Part shown: positions 23,301-29,372 of the stretch, one piece after another
Numbering within the stretch: the stretch's first letter is position 1
How the letters are laid out: every line of letters starts with the position of its first letter
Assembly (NCBI GenBank): GCA_964535405.1
Contig: CAZHUG010000027.1
Coordinates: 1 to 29,519 of the forward strand
Length of the DNA stretch: 29,519 nt
Reading direction: 5' to 3'
Origin: Scatomorpha sp964535405
GTDB taxonomy: Bacteria > Bacillota > Clostridia > Oscillospirales > Oscillospiraceae
Translations under genes and position numbers: made by a program
The notes under the pieces: generated by a model
What the model was told of the DNA's origin: nothing
Databases searched by the model: none
Seen by the model: the letters and a program-made list of their open reading frames with translations, nothing else

Positions 23301-23701
23301 GCCGTGAGTCCCGCCGCCTTAAGTTCGTCGAGCGCGGCAAGCAGTCCGAGCTGCTGCTCCGGAGATCGCCGCGCAGCCGAGTATAGCTGCAGCCGGGAGG
23401 AAACCGCGTCCAGTGCCAGTGCCATGCACAGAAGCCTGCCCCCCTTGTCGAGGGCGGTTTTGCCAGCGGTTCCGAGCTCTGCCTCAATCTTTCTGGCAAT
23501 GCCTGTAAAGCTGAGCGCCTCTGCATACAGCGACATGGAATCTCCCGCAATTCGGGCAAGCTCCCGCTCAGCCTCGTGGCTGTATTGCTCCGGAACCAGC
23601 AAGATCCGTCCACCGTGACACTGTGCCACGGCCTCGGCTATTTCGTTCATTATCAGCGTTGTTTTACCCGCACCTGCCTGTCCGATTATGAGCCTGAGCA
23701 T
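20384..23701 (-). CDS. addB: Helicase-exonuclease AddAB, subunit AddB
   Basis: A 1105-residue partner of AddA. It starts MLRLIIGQAGAGKTTLIMNEI with a Walker A (GQAGAGKT). A C-terminal RecB-type nuclease follows (GIADRVDGW, YLRVIDYKTGKKSF). Four cysteines match the AddB iron-sulfur cluster: one in SSCRFGYFLKYG and the CX2CX5C set in ACLYCEYADACRF near the end. The iron-sulfur cluster pins the nuclease domain in known AddB. ATG 23701 is preferred over TTG 23707 because AAGGAG lies 7 bases upstream of the ATG. It is the first gene of addBA, with a promoter at 23732-23759. Confidence 0.95.
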   Translation of the reverse strand: MLRLIIGQAGAGKTTLIMNEIAEAVAQCHGGRILLVPEQYSHEAERELARIAGDSMSLYAEALSFTGIARKIEAELGTAGKTALDKGGRLLCMALALDAVSSRLQLYSAARRSPEQQLGLLAALDELKAAGLTAEALDEAASELGGALEIKLGDLSLIMGAFEAAVGAGKQDPADRLGLVLERLLESGFAREGHIYIDGFTDFTAQERELISSFMSRGADMTVCLTLDGLTDGNEVFELSRRTARWLKREAEEHGLKTEISELSAELDEPLSILTANAFSYSSESFDAKDKIRLFRADTVTEECELAAARALELVRSGARWRDIAVAVRSFEDYRNCLESAFEYWGVPLFTARKVDIMQKPLPALISAAYEILDGGWESGDVFGYLRTGLAGICAEECDELENYCITWSVRASMWLSEKDWRLHPDGYGGKYDEAAIEQLGRINGLRRRVAAPLLRLDANSEAAQTAAEQAAALADFLEELDLAAKLSERADELEAGGRVQAADEYARLWDLTVSALEQTVLILGAAPMDASTFSRLFLLTLSQYDVGIIPVSLDMATAGDMDRIRRRHIKHLIVLGASDERLPKAEADSGLFSADERMSLSEAGIALDAGDAELWREYSLIYNCLSLPSETLTMVTPAWASDGKPARAAFVMSRAAKLFGLSIEYADPRLLRASAAAPALELAASMAVRPGDGLAVAAAEYFEKSDPDRLAALTSRAQFTRGSLSAESARTLYGSDLRLSASRIDRFSSCRFGYFLKYGLTAKPREPAEFSPPEFGSFMHYVLQHVAQEAAEKGGFKKLSGAQLDVMTEKYVELYIQEELGGFEGRGARFEYLFRRLTQNVRRVVADMAAELKNSDFEPLDFELDFTRAGLSAQTLPNGGKLSMSGIADRVDGWVHDGRLYLRVIDYKTGKKSFSLSDVWHGMNLQMLIYLFALQQGGQALYGREIVPAGVLYIPAHDVLLSASADMSDEEIASKRSAALRRSGLMLEDADVLHAMEHGDEPLRIPVKWKNGVPTGESLASAERLGLLSGKIQDTLISLATEITRGSISADPYYKGAQDHACLYCEYADACRFTDGEGGDRRRYLPKLSATKIWNELEGAVRNG

Positions 23702-23731
23702 AGTCAATCTCCTTAGTGCATAAGATGATTT

Positions 23732-23759
23732 ATTATAGCATAACCCATCATTAATTCAA
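23732..23759 (-). promoter_or_regulatory. Promoter of addBA
   Basis: On the minus strand: TTGAAT (23754-23759), a 16-bp spacer, TATAAT (23732-23737), about 30 bases before addB. Confidence 0.7.
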
Positions 23760-23767
23760 AGTACTGC

Positions 23768-23796
23768 TTGAAAATGGACACATGTTATGATAAACT
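23768..23796 (+). promoter_or_regulatory. Promoter of the 69-residue orphan gene
   Basis: TTGAAA (23768-23773), 17-bp spacer, TAAACT (23791-23796) preceded by TGA (extended -10 style). It is divergent from the addBA promoter with only a few bases between the -35 elements. Confidence 0.6.
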
Positions 23797-23853
23797 ATTG
23801 TCAAGGAATTTTCAGGAGTGCATTTTGTCCTGAAAAATGAAGGGAGACAAATT

Positions 23854-24063
23854 ATGGACATCAGCAAGGTAACCGTTAAGGAGCTTCTTAACAACCAGGC
23901 CGCTTGTGACGCTATGAACGCAATTGAGCCCAAGATCCTCAAGAGTCCCATGGTAAAGCTCGTAAAAGGCAAAACAATCGCTGCAGTTTTTGACATGGTC
24001 CCCGACAGCAAAGTTCCCGCCTCCGTCAAGCAGAAAATTCGCGAAGCTCTCGCCGATATCTAA
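23854..24063 (+). CDS. Small conserved-looking protein, function unknown (69 aa)
   Basis: A 69-residue acidic/basic mixed protein without signal or membrane segment: MDISKVTVKELLNNQAAC, then NAIEPKILKSPMVKLVKG, then ASVKQKIREALADI. It is probably a compact helical bundle; the TVKELLNN start is reminiscent of small helical accessory domains appended to some esterases and glycosidases, but I do not recognise the family. It is a real gene by its signals: AAGGGAG 7-8 bases before ATG 23854, its own promoter at 23768-23796, and a strong terminator. It sits alone between addBA and a DUF1015 gene. The longer frame from GTG 23818 lacks a ribosome site. Confidence 0.75.
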   Translation: MDISKVTVKELLNNQAACDAMNAIEPKILKSPMVKLVKGKTIAAVFDMVPDSKVPASVKQKIREALADI

Positions 24064-24084
24064 GCAAATTTGTATACTTAAGTT

Positions 24085-24119
24085 AAACGGCCGACCTGTT
24101 TTTTGCAGGTCGGCCGTTT
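24085..24119. terminator. Bidirectional terminator between the orphan gene and the DUF1015 gene
   Basis: AAACGGCCGACCTG (24085-24098) and CAGGTCGGCCGTTT (24106-24119): a perfect 14-bp stem with a T-rich 7-base loop, 21 bases after the orphan stop and 18 bases beyond the convergent gene's stop. Confidence 0.88.
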
Positions 24120-24137
24120 GTTGTATAATATGGTCTT

Positions 24138-25334
24138 TTATCTAATTTTTCTGCACTCCAGATAGTATCTCTTGTCTCTGGCGTGCCCGATAGAAAAGCT
24201 CTTTTTGGGGAACGGTCCACTCTCTGCAACAGACGGAAACAGCTCCGGCTTCTCAAGCCGCGGCAGGAGTATTGCCGCAGCGTTAGGGCGGGCCGCAAGC
24301 TCGCGAGTCTCGTCGTCGCCGTGTATATAATCCGTCTCTCCGCCATATTTGGCGGTGTAGCTTGTCAAAAAGCGGTCCGTCTCGGACACCAGCTGACCAA
24401 TCGTCAGACCCGAAACCCTTACACTGCGCTCCACGCCACCGACGGCGAGTATGAGCCTATGTCCCTCATCTCCAAGCGGGAAAAAACGCTCCGCCTCAGC
24501 AAAAAATGCCTCCGTCTTCGTTCCCGACAGCACTCTATGTATGGGCTCAAAGGTCACGGCCTCATCGTGGATATTCACAAGCTCCACAAGCGCGTAGCGC
24601 AGCGGGTGTCCCTCCCGCTCACTTTCCGAAAGCCCGGCCTTTTCCTCCTCCCAGCAGAGCTTTGCCGCGGCAAGTCCGTGGTTTCCGTCGCCCATCGCAA
24701 AGGCCGGGTCCCCGCCGAGTGCCTCGATCGCGGCTGTTACCGACTGCGCATGCTCACCCTGCACCCGACTGCCGCGAATATGTCCGCCGCCGAGCATCAG
24801 GTCGAAGTCATAGAGCAAGTCCCCGCCGGAGGCTGAGGGAATAACGCTGTTTTGGGGATCATCAATGAACACCATTATGTGCGGAAGCTCAAGCTCCGCG
24901 CCCATTCTCACGTTTTTGCGCGCTGGCAGTCTGCTCGCAACCGTAAATTCAGTCGAGCGCACCGGCGTTTTAGTCCCCTCAGCCCAATCGTAGCACTCGA
25001 GATCAAGCTTGCCCACCAGGCCGCGACGCAGTGCACCGGACGGAAGCCTGCGCTCTACGTATACATAACTGTCCTTTAACTCTTCGAAAAGCCCTTGGTT
25101 AACATAATTATTCATATTCTTATATATGTTAACCATCTCCGTCTGATTATCACGGACAGAGAGGTAAGCTTCGGGCAATACGAGGCGCAGGGCGCCGGGC
25201 GAATCTGCAACAATTCTGTCTGCATCGGCCCAGTACTCCGGCTCTGAGGTAAACTGGTCGCAGGCAATGCAGCTCCATTTTGTCATGTCCGCTGCTTTGG
25301 GGATCAGGATATCCGCTGTGCTGAAGACCTTCAT
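24138..25334 (-). CDS. DUF1015 family protein
   Basis: A 398-residue protein of the DUF1015 family, cytoplasmic, molecular function not established. Recognisable blocks are MKVFSTADILIPKA, KWSCIACDQFTSEPEYW near the N-terminus, the central HIRGSRVQGEHAQSV, and FAMGDGNHGLAAAKLCWEE followed by RYALVELVNIHDEAVTFEPIHRV. The DGNH motif is the most conserved part and may mark the active or binding site. ATG 25334 is chosen because GGAGGAAA precedes it; the frame extends 30 bases upstream into the preceding gene. It overlaps the Nudix-like gene stop by 4 bases (ATGA), so the two are co-translated. Confidence 0.88.
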   Translation of the reverse strand: MKVFSTADILIPKAADMTKWSCIACDQFTSEPEYWADADRIVADSPGALRLVLPEAYLSVRDNQTEMVNIYKNMNNYVNQGLFEELKDSYVYVERRLPSGALRRGLVGKLDLECYDWAEGTKTPVRSTEFTVASRLPARKNVRMGAELELPHIMVFIDDPQNSVIPSASGGDLLYDFDLMLGGGHIRGSRVQGEHAQSVTAAIEALGGDPAFAMGDGNHGLAAAKLCWEEEKAGLSESEREGHPLRYALVELVNIHDEAVTFEPIHRVLSGTKTEAFFAEAERFFPLGDEGHRLILAVGGVERSVRVSGLTIGQLVSETDRFLTSYTAKYGGETDYIHGDDETRELAARPNAAAILLPRLEKPELFPSVAESGPFPKKSFSIGHARDKRYYLECRKIR

Positions 25335-25912
25335 ATAATTTCCTCCATTGCAATTTGAGACCAAGTCTCCATCTGTTCTCTGAGCTTTTTAAGCTCAGGC
25401 TTTGAAACCCACTCGCCGGCAAGCTTTTCGGTCTCACGAACGGATACTTCCCCCTCAACCTCAAGCTCGAACAAAAAGCCCAGATGAACGCTTCCAACCG
25501 CGTTTGAGTCGTCGTTTATGACACCCAGCGGCTTTATGCCCAATTCGCGCTCGATATTGACCTCCTCGTAAACCTCGCGGCGAAGGCCCTGCATGAGCAC
25601 ATCGGCACCTGCCGCCTCATCCACGGGGTTTATGTGTCCGCCGACACCAATGGACAGCAGGCCGTGCAGCCTTGCCTCGCCACCCTTTTTGAGTCTGCGC
25701 AGCACATATATATCCTCGCCCCTGCGCAGTATCACATACGGTATAATTTGCTTATAAGAGGTATCCTCCTCCATCTCCGGCCGAGGCAGAAAATGGTGAT
25801 GTTCAGATATTATGTCAACTATCTGTTTTCCCACGCCGCTGATAAGGCCATTTTTTCCGGCAATATACTGATCTAAAAACTCTCTTTTTACGACAAGAAT
25901 ACTCTCACTCAT
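25331..25912 (-). CDS. Nudix-superfamily phosphohydrolase-like protein
   Basis: A 193-residue protein with a Nudix-type fold. YVILRRGEDIYVLRR is followed by LLSIGVGGHINPVDE and the helix LRREVYEEVNI with REVYEE at 112-117. Compared with the standard box GX5EX7REUXEEXGU, the segment between the glycine loop and the REVYEE helix is several residues longer and the last glycine is replaced. Substrate choice, or even activity, is therefore unclear. Nudix enzymes hydrolyse nucleoside diphosphates linked to other groups. The start is ATG 25912 with GGGAGAG upstream. It is the first gene of a two-gene unit with the DUF1015 protein; a -35-like TTGCCT with a poor -10 lies upstream on the minus strand. 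Confidence 0.75.
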   Translation of the reverse strand: MSESILVVKREFLDQYIAGKNGLISGVGKQIVDIISEHHHFLPRPEMEEDTSYKQIIPYVILRRGEDIYVLRRLKKGGEARLHGLLSIGVGGHINPVDEAAGADVLMQGLRREVYEEVNIERELGIKPLGVINDDSNAVGSVHLGFLFELEVEGEVSVRETEKLAGEWVSKPELKKLREQMETWSQIAMEEII

Positions 25913-25972
25913 TTTAGCTCTCCCTTTTGTGTTACTATCTAATCTATCAAAACTAGGCAATGAATAATTGAC

Positions 25973-26018
25973 ATCCTATATTAAACTAGTTGACTTAATA
26001 GGATAATTATCATAAAAT
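25973..26018 (+). promoter_or_regulatory. Promoter and candidate operator of the alpha/beta hydrolase gene
   Basis: TTGACT (25990-25995), a 17-bp spacer, TAAAAT (26013-26018). Overlapping the -35 is an interrupted inverted repeat: ATCCTATATTAA (25973-25984) and TTAATAGGAT (25995-26004), complementary except for a two-base insertion. A repressor bound there would block the promoter. Confidence 0.6.
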
Positions 26019-26058
26019 TAGTATATCGACATAATAACACAGACGGAGGTAAATGCAA

Positions 26059-27000
26059 ATGCCTTTGATAGCTGAAAATGAATACACCTTCACATCATCT
26101 GACCGCATAACCCAGGTTCACGTCCGCGAGTGGATCCCCGATTGCGATATTAACGGAGTTGTTCAAATCTCGCACGGAATTTCCGAGTATATCGGACGAT
26201 ATACGGATTTTGCGCGTTTCCTTGCATCCAAGGGCTTTGTAGTGGTCGGAAACGACCATCTCGGCCATGGCGAAAGTGTGATGTCTCCCGAAGAGCAGGG
26301 CTTTTTCGCCGCTGCTGACGGCTGGCAGAAGGTCGTGGGCGACATCGAAAAGCTGCGTCAGCATACCGCCAGAAAGTGGCCGGACGTCCCTTATTTCATG
26401 CTAGGACACTCTATGGGCAGCTTCCTGATCCGTACATATCTCTTCCGCTTTCCAGACGCACCGCTCGCCGGAGCCATTATTTCCGGCACAGGTCAGCCCC
26501 CAGCGCCGGTGCTTGCCGCCGGGCGCATGCTTTGCGACGCGTTTATACTTAAAAACGGGCCTAAGAGCCGCAGTGCAGAGATTGCCGCTGTCGCATTCGG
26601 CAGCTACAACAAGGGCTTTGACCCCGCTCGCACGAAGTATGACTGGCTTACACGTGATGAGGCTATTGTTGATTCCTACGCCATTGACCCCTTATGTACA
26701 CTCACGCCAACCGTCAGTCTGTTCCGCGATATGATGGGTGGCCTCGCCATAGTCGGCAGCAAGAAAAACATTGACAAGATGAACAAGTCCCTGCCCATCT
26801 ATTTCATGAGCGGCGATAAGGATCCCGTAGGCGGGAACGGAGTTCAGGTTGCCAAGGTCTACAGAATGTTTATCCGCTCCGGCATGAAGGACGTGTTTTA
26901 CAAGTTTTATGTGGACGGACGCCACGAGATGCTCAATGAGACAAATCGTCAGGAGGTCTACGAGGATATACTCGACTGGCTGTTTAAAAAGATTGACTAA
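26059..27000 (+). CDS. Alpha/beta hydrolase (monoacylglycerol-lipase / serine aminopeptidase S33 type)
   Basis: A 313-residue cytoplasmic esterase or lipase. It shows ISHGISEYIGRY (oxyanion region), GNDHLGHGES, the nucleophile elbow GHSMG with Ser118, the acid in MSGDKDPVGG and catalytic His289 in VDGRHEMLNE. This order is typical of lysophospholipase/monoglyceride lipase proteins (Hydrolase_4). The substrate is not known. GGAGG at 26045-26049 is 9 bases from ATG 26059 but only 3 from ATG 26053, so I prefer 26059; the difference is two residues. It is a single gene with its own promoter and double hairpins downstream. Confidence 0.87.
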   Translation: MPLIAENEYTFTSSDRITQVHVREWIPDCDINGVVQISHGISEYIGRYTDFARFLASKGFVVVGNDHLGHGESVMSPEEQGFFAAADGWQKVVGDIEKLRQHTARKWPDVPYFMLGHSMGSFLIRTYLFRFPDAPLAGAIISGTGQPPAPVLAAGRMLCDAFILKNGPKSRSAEIAAVAFGSYNKGFDPARTKYDWLTRDEAIVDSYAIDPLCTLTPTVSLFRDMMGGLAIVGSKKNIDKMNKSLPIYFMSGDKDPVGGNGVQVAKVYRMFIRSGMKDVFYKFYVDGRHEMLNETNRQEVYEDILDWLFKKID

Positions 27001-27009
27001 AATTTTAAA

Positions 27010-27048
27010 AGGAGCCGAACGCCCGTCTGGATGTTCGGCTCCTCTTTT
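27010..27048 (+). terminator. Terminator of the alpha/beta hydrolase gene
   Basis: AGGAGCCGAAC (27010-27020) and GTTCGGCTCCT (27033-27043): an 11-bp stem with a 12-base loop, flanked by AAAA on the left and CTTTTA on the right, 9 bases after the stop. Confidence 0.85.
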
Positions 27049-27063
27049 ATTATGTAAACAGAA

Positions 27064-27101
27064 ATACCGCGCAAACGGTGCGACTTCCGTTTGCGCGGTA
27101 T
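27064..27101. terminator. Second hairpin downstream of the hydrolase, possibly the punA terminator
   Basis: ATACCGCGCAAACGG (27064-27078) and CCGTTTGCGCGGTAT (27087-27101): a perfect 15-bp stem with an 8-base loop. CCTTTT follows on the plus strand and TTTCTGTTT on the minus strand. It is 137 bases past the punA stop, so it may end minus-strand transcripts. Confidence 0.65.
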
Positions 27102-27237
27102 CCTTTTATGGAATGAGGACAAAATGAAAAAGATGAAACTGTCTCTTGCAATTTCTATATTAGCAAGCAATTGTTACGTAAAAAACCATACAGTTGTTAC
27201 AGAAATATTAAATCATCTTTTATTTTTTACAGATCTG
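27102..27237. other. AT-rich stretch between hairpin and punA stop
   Basis: No gene can be supported. An ATG at 27124 with a weak GAGGA site opens a frame reading MKKMKLSLAISILASNCYVK, which looks like a signal-peptide start, but the frame then runs antisense through punA. It may be a remnant of a secreted-protein gene or chance. Confidence 0.35.
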
Positions 27238-28062
27238 TCACAGCATGGCCTTTATGCTCTCTTTTACCAGCTTCTTAAACAGCGGTGCGGCCTCGTCAGC
27301 GGCGGCCTGAACCTCCTCGTGCGTCAGTGCCGTTGCGGAGAGACCCGCGCCCTTGTTGCAGACACAGCTCACACCGCAGACGCGCATTCCGCAGTGGTTC
27401 GCGGCAGTTGCCTCAACCGCTGTTGACATGCCGACAGCATCCGCTCCGAGTATGCCCAGCATACGAACCTCGACAGGCGTCTCAAAGCTCGGCCCGGTAA
27501 GCTGGGCATAGACACCCTCGCGAAGCGGCACGGACTCGCGCTGCGCGGCGGCGCGGATTATATCGCACAGCTGCTTATCGTACACAGAGGACATGTCCGG
27601 GAAGCGCGTGCCGAGCTCATCAATGTTGGCGCCGATGAGCGGATTTGGGAAGAAAGTCATTATGTGATCGGTGATGAGCATAAATTCTCCGGCGTCAAAC
27701 TCGGGGTTTACTCCACCGGAGGCGTTCGTGAGAAAGAGTATCTCCGCACCCAGCATGTGCATGAGTCTCACAGGCAGAACGACATCTGACAGCTCGTAGC
27801 CTTCGTAGTAGTGTATTCTGCCCTGCATGCAGACAAGCGGCACAGAACCAAGATGTCCGAAGATGAATTTCCCTGCGTGGCCCGGAACCGTTGAAACGGG
27901 GAAGCCCGGAATATCAGCATAGCTGACCTCAGCGACAACATCGAGCTCTGAAGCGAAGCCGCCGAGTCCGCTGCCGAGCACCAGTGCCGCCTTCGGCACA
28001 AAATCGGTGCGACTGCGCACAAAATCTCTGCAATTAACCAGTTTTTCGTATCTCTTATCCAA
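27238..28062 (-). CDS. punA: Purine nucleoside phosphorylase (trimeric PNP-I)
   Basis: A 274-residue enzyme that cleaves inosine and guanosine with phosphate, giving base and ribose-1-phosphate for purine salvage. Landmarks: ALVLGSGLGGF with phosphate-binding Ser31, VPGHAGKFIFG, QGRIHYYEGY, LTNASGGVNPEF, QLTGPSFETPVEVRMLGILGADAVGMSTAVE and CNKGAGL near the purine pocket. The length is typical of the trimeric class. The start appears to be TTG 28062, with AAAGG 8 bases upstream; no ATG fits. It lies 43 bases downstream of the DUF4037 gene on the same strand and is probably co-transcribed with it. Confidence 0.92.
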   Translation of the reverse strand: MDKRYEKLVNCRDFVRSRTDFVPKAALVLGSGLGGFASELDVVAEVSYADIPGFPVSTVPGHAGKFIFGHLGSVPLVCMQGRIHYYEGYELSDVVLPVRLMHMLGAEILFLTNASGGVNPEFDAGEFMLITDHIMTFFPNPLIGANIDELGTRFPDMSSVYDKQLCDIIRAAAQRESVPLREGVYAQLTGPSFETPVEVRMLGILGADAVGMSTAVEATAANHCGMRVCGVSCVCNKGAGLSATALTHEEVQAAADEAAPLFKKLVKESIKAML

Positions 28063-28105
28063 TGTATAACCTTTCCTTTCATTATATGCTCATGCTAAGT
28101 TGGTG

Positions 28106-29035
28106 CTAGCCCTCCATAACATGTAAATTTCGGATCTCCTCATTCTCAATATGGCTCAGTATAGAATAGGCGTGCGGCTCAAGGTAAGCGCCCCCGGCAT
28201 CTGTGAGTCCCTGCTCACGCAGGGCAGAAATCGCAATTGCGGACGCGGCCTCTATATCATAAAATATCGCCTTGTCGTCTCGTCTCGTGGATGACGCCGC
28301 TATGTCCTTCAAAAACGGCAGAGCCTCCTCCATGGCAACAAGACCCTCAGCTCCGGCAAACTGCCACTTATAAAACGGTTCGTATCTGAAATTGAGAAGA
28401 TACAGCATGGAGAGCGCCGCGTTGAGAAATTCGCCGAGCGCCAGCCTCGCTCCAAAGATATCTCCGCGCCTCATCATACGCGCAAAGTTATATTGCCCTG
28501 ACTGCGCCATGCTCGCGGCGCGGGCCGCCAGCTTCTTCTTTCTTATATCCTCGGGATAGCAGGGCAGCAATCCGTTTCTAATGCCTGTAAACTCCCCCAG
28601 CCCGTCGCAAAACACCTCGCCTGATGTACATGTAGCCAGAAAATGCTCCTGGATTCTGAGCCATTTCATGGGGCTCTCAGGCACAGTCGGACAGCCGATA
28701 AAAAAGCGGTAAAAATCCGAAGTGCGCATGACACCGACGCGCCCTGCGCCTCTGGCGCTCGTGTTTCTTTTGTAGCCCATAAAGCTTTGCGGCAGTGCAT
28801 CGTACTCCCGCTGCAGCGCCTCGCCGTAATCATCAAAATCTTTGTCGGTCAGCCACAGGCAAAATGCCGGGCCAAAATCGTGATCGCGCGACTGCTCGTC
28901 GTCGAAGCCAAGACAATCTGAGCCCTGACCTGACATTCCTGCGGCTATTCTCGTGGCAAGATCAGGAAATTTCTCAATCAGCATCGGCGAGCCAATCTGT
29001 TCAAAATATAGACGCGATAGCTCTAAACCCTTCAT
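28106..29035 (-). CDS. DUF4037 nucleotidyltransferase-like protein
   Basis: A 309-residue cytoplasmic protein matching the DUF4037 pattern. The N-terminal nucleotidyltransferase-like motif GQGSDCLGFDDEQSRDHDFG (residues 36-55) contains GSD at 38-40 and DHD at 51-53, which may form the metal-binding site. The remaining helical part includes FYRFFIGCP, RKKKLAARAASMAQSGQYNFARMM and EPFYKWQFAG. This resembles kanamycin-nucleotidyltransferase and MNT-type folds, but no substrate is known. ATG 29035 has AAGGTG 7 bases upstream. A promoter-like TTGCTA/TATAAG pair lies in 29060-29090 on the minus strand, next to an NrdR-type box. It is followed by punA. Confidence 0.82.
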   Translation of the reverse strand: MKGLELSRLYFEQIGSPMLIEKFPDLATRIAAGMSGQGSDCLGFDDEQSRDHDFGPAFCLWLTDKDFDDYGEALQREYDALPQSFMGYKRNTSARGAGRVGVMRTSDFYRFFIGCPTVPESPMKWLRIQEHFLATCTSGEVFCDGLGEFTGIRNGLLPCYPEDIRKKKLAARAASMAQSGQYNFARMMRRGDIFGARLALGEFLNAALSMLYLLNFRYEPFYKWQFAGAEGLVAMEEALPFLKDIAASSTRRDDKAIFYDIEAASAIAISALREQGLTDAGGAYLEPHAYSILSHIENEEIRNLHVMEG

Positions 29036-29087
29036 AAATTATCACCTTCTACATTTTCTCTTATATTTGCAAAAAAAGCAATAGCAA

Positions 29088-29103
29088 ACACTATATTTTG
29101 TGG
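29088..29103. promoter_or_regulatory. NrdR-type box, distal
   Basis: ACACTATATTTTGTGG matches the NrdR consensus ACACWATATATWGTGT at 14 of 16 positions. It lies upstream of the minus-strand DUF4037 promoter-like region and 189 bp before the proximal box. Confidence 0.5.
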
Positions 29104-29259
29104 TATACTGTATTTAAGAGGAGAAAGTGAGCGGGAAATCACTCACGCGAATACTGCAACAAAGTTTTATCTTTTTCGCCATATTGTATCAAAATAATGA
29201 CCAAGGTTTTACAAATAGGTTACGCTTGGAAAACAATACTGGTTTTTCCTCTGAAGCCC

Positions 29260-29288
29260 TTGACAAAGACCCTCAAACACTATATATT
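29260..29288 (+). promoter_or_regulatory. Promoter of nrdG
   Basis: TTGACA (29260-29265), a 17-bp spacer and TATATT (29283-29288). Transcription should start near 29295. The -10 lies inside the proximal NrdR-type box, so binding there would repress. Confidence 0.8.
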
Positions 29289-29292
29289 GTGA
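29277..29292. promoter_or_regulatory. NrdR-type box, proximal, over the nrdG -10
   Basis: ACACTATATATTGTGA matches ACACWATATATWGTGT at 15 of 16 positions. NrdR is the ATP/dATP-sensing repressor of ribonucleotide reductase genes; a box on the -10 of an nrdG gene is the expected place. Confidence 0.75.
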
Positions 29293-29293
29293 T

Positions 29294-29340
29294 CAGGCGC
29301 TCATGATACCGCAAGATATGCGATATCTGGTGGGCGTCTG
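29294..29340 (+). other. Folded 5' leader of nrdG
   Basis: Nested pairings at the very start of the transcript: CAGGCGC (29294-29300) with GCGTCTG (29334-29340), ACC (29308-29310) with GGT (29329-29331), AGATAT (29314-29319) with ATATCT (29323-29328) around GCG. It leaves about 32 bases to the ATG. I do not recognise a known riboswitch; it may be a stabilising 5' hairpin. Confidence 0.45.
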
Positions 29341-29372
29341 TTTATCACTAAAAATAGGAAGTAACACAGAAA

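Larger units (their letters stand above)
29036..29372. other. 337-bp control region between DUF4037 gene and nrdG
   Basis: It holds two NrdR-type boxes, the nrdG promoter, a folded 5' leader, an extended -10-like TGGTATACT at 29101-29109 and a short GTGAG...CTCAC inverted repeat near 29127-29146. A 59-codon open frame from GTG 29127 exists, but the ribosome site is too close and the composition is unconvincing; I do not call it a gene. Confidence 0.6.

Noticed and set aside
27124..27426. Small secreted-protein gene starting MKKMKLSLAISIL
   Set aside because: The frame runs antisense through the conserved punA 3' end and the ribosome site is weak; kept only as a possible remnant.
29127..29306. 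A 59-codon frame from GTG 29127 upstream of nrdG
   Set aside because: The GAGGAG site is only 3 bases from the GTG, it crosses the nrdG promoter and NrdR-type box, and the sequence shows no protein-like pattern.
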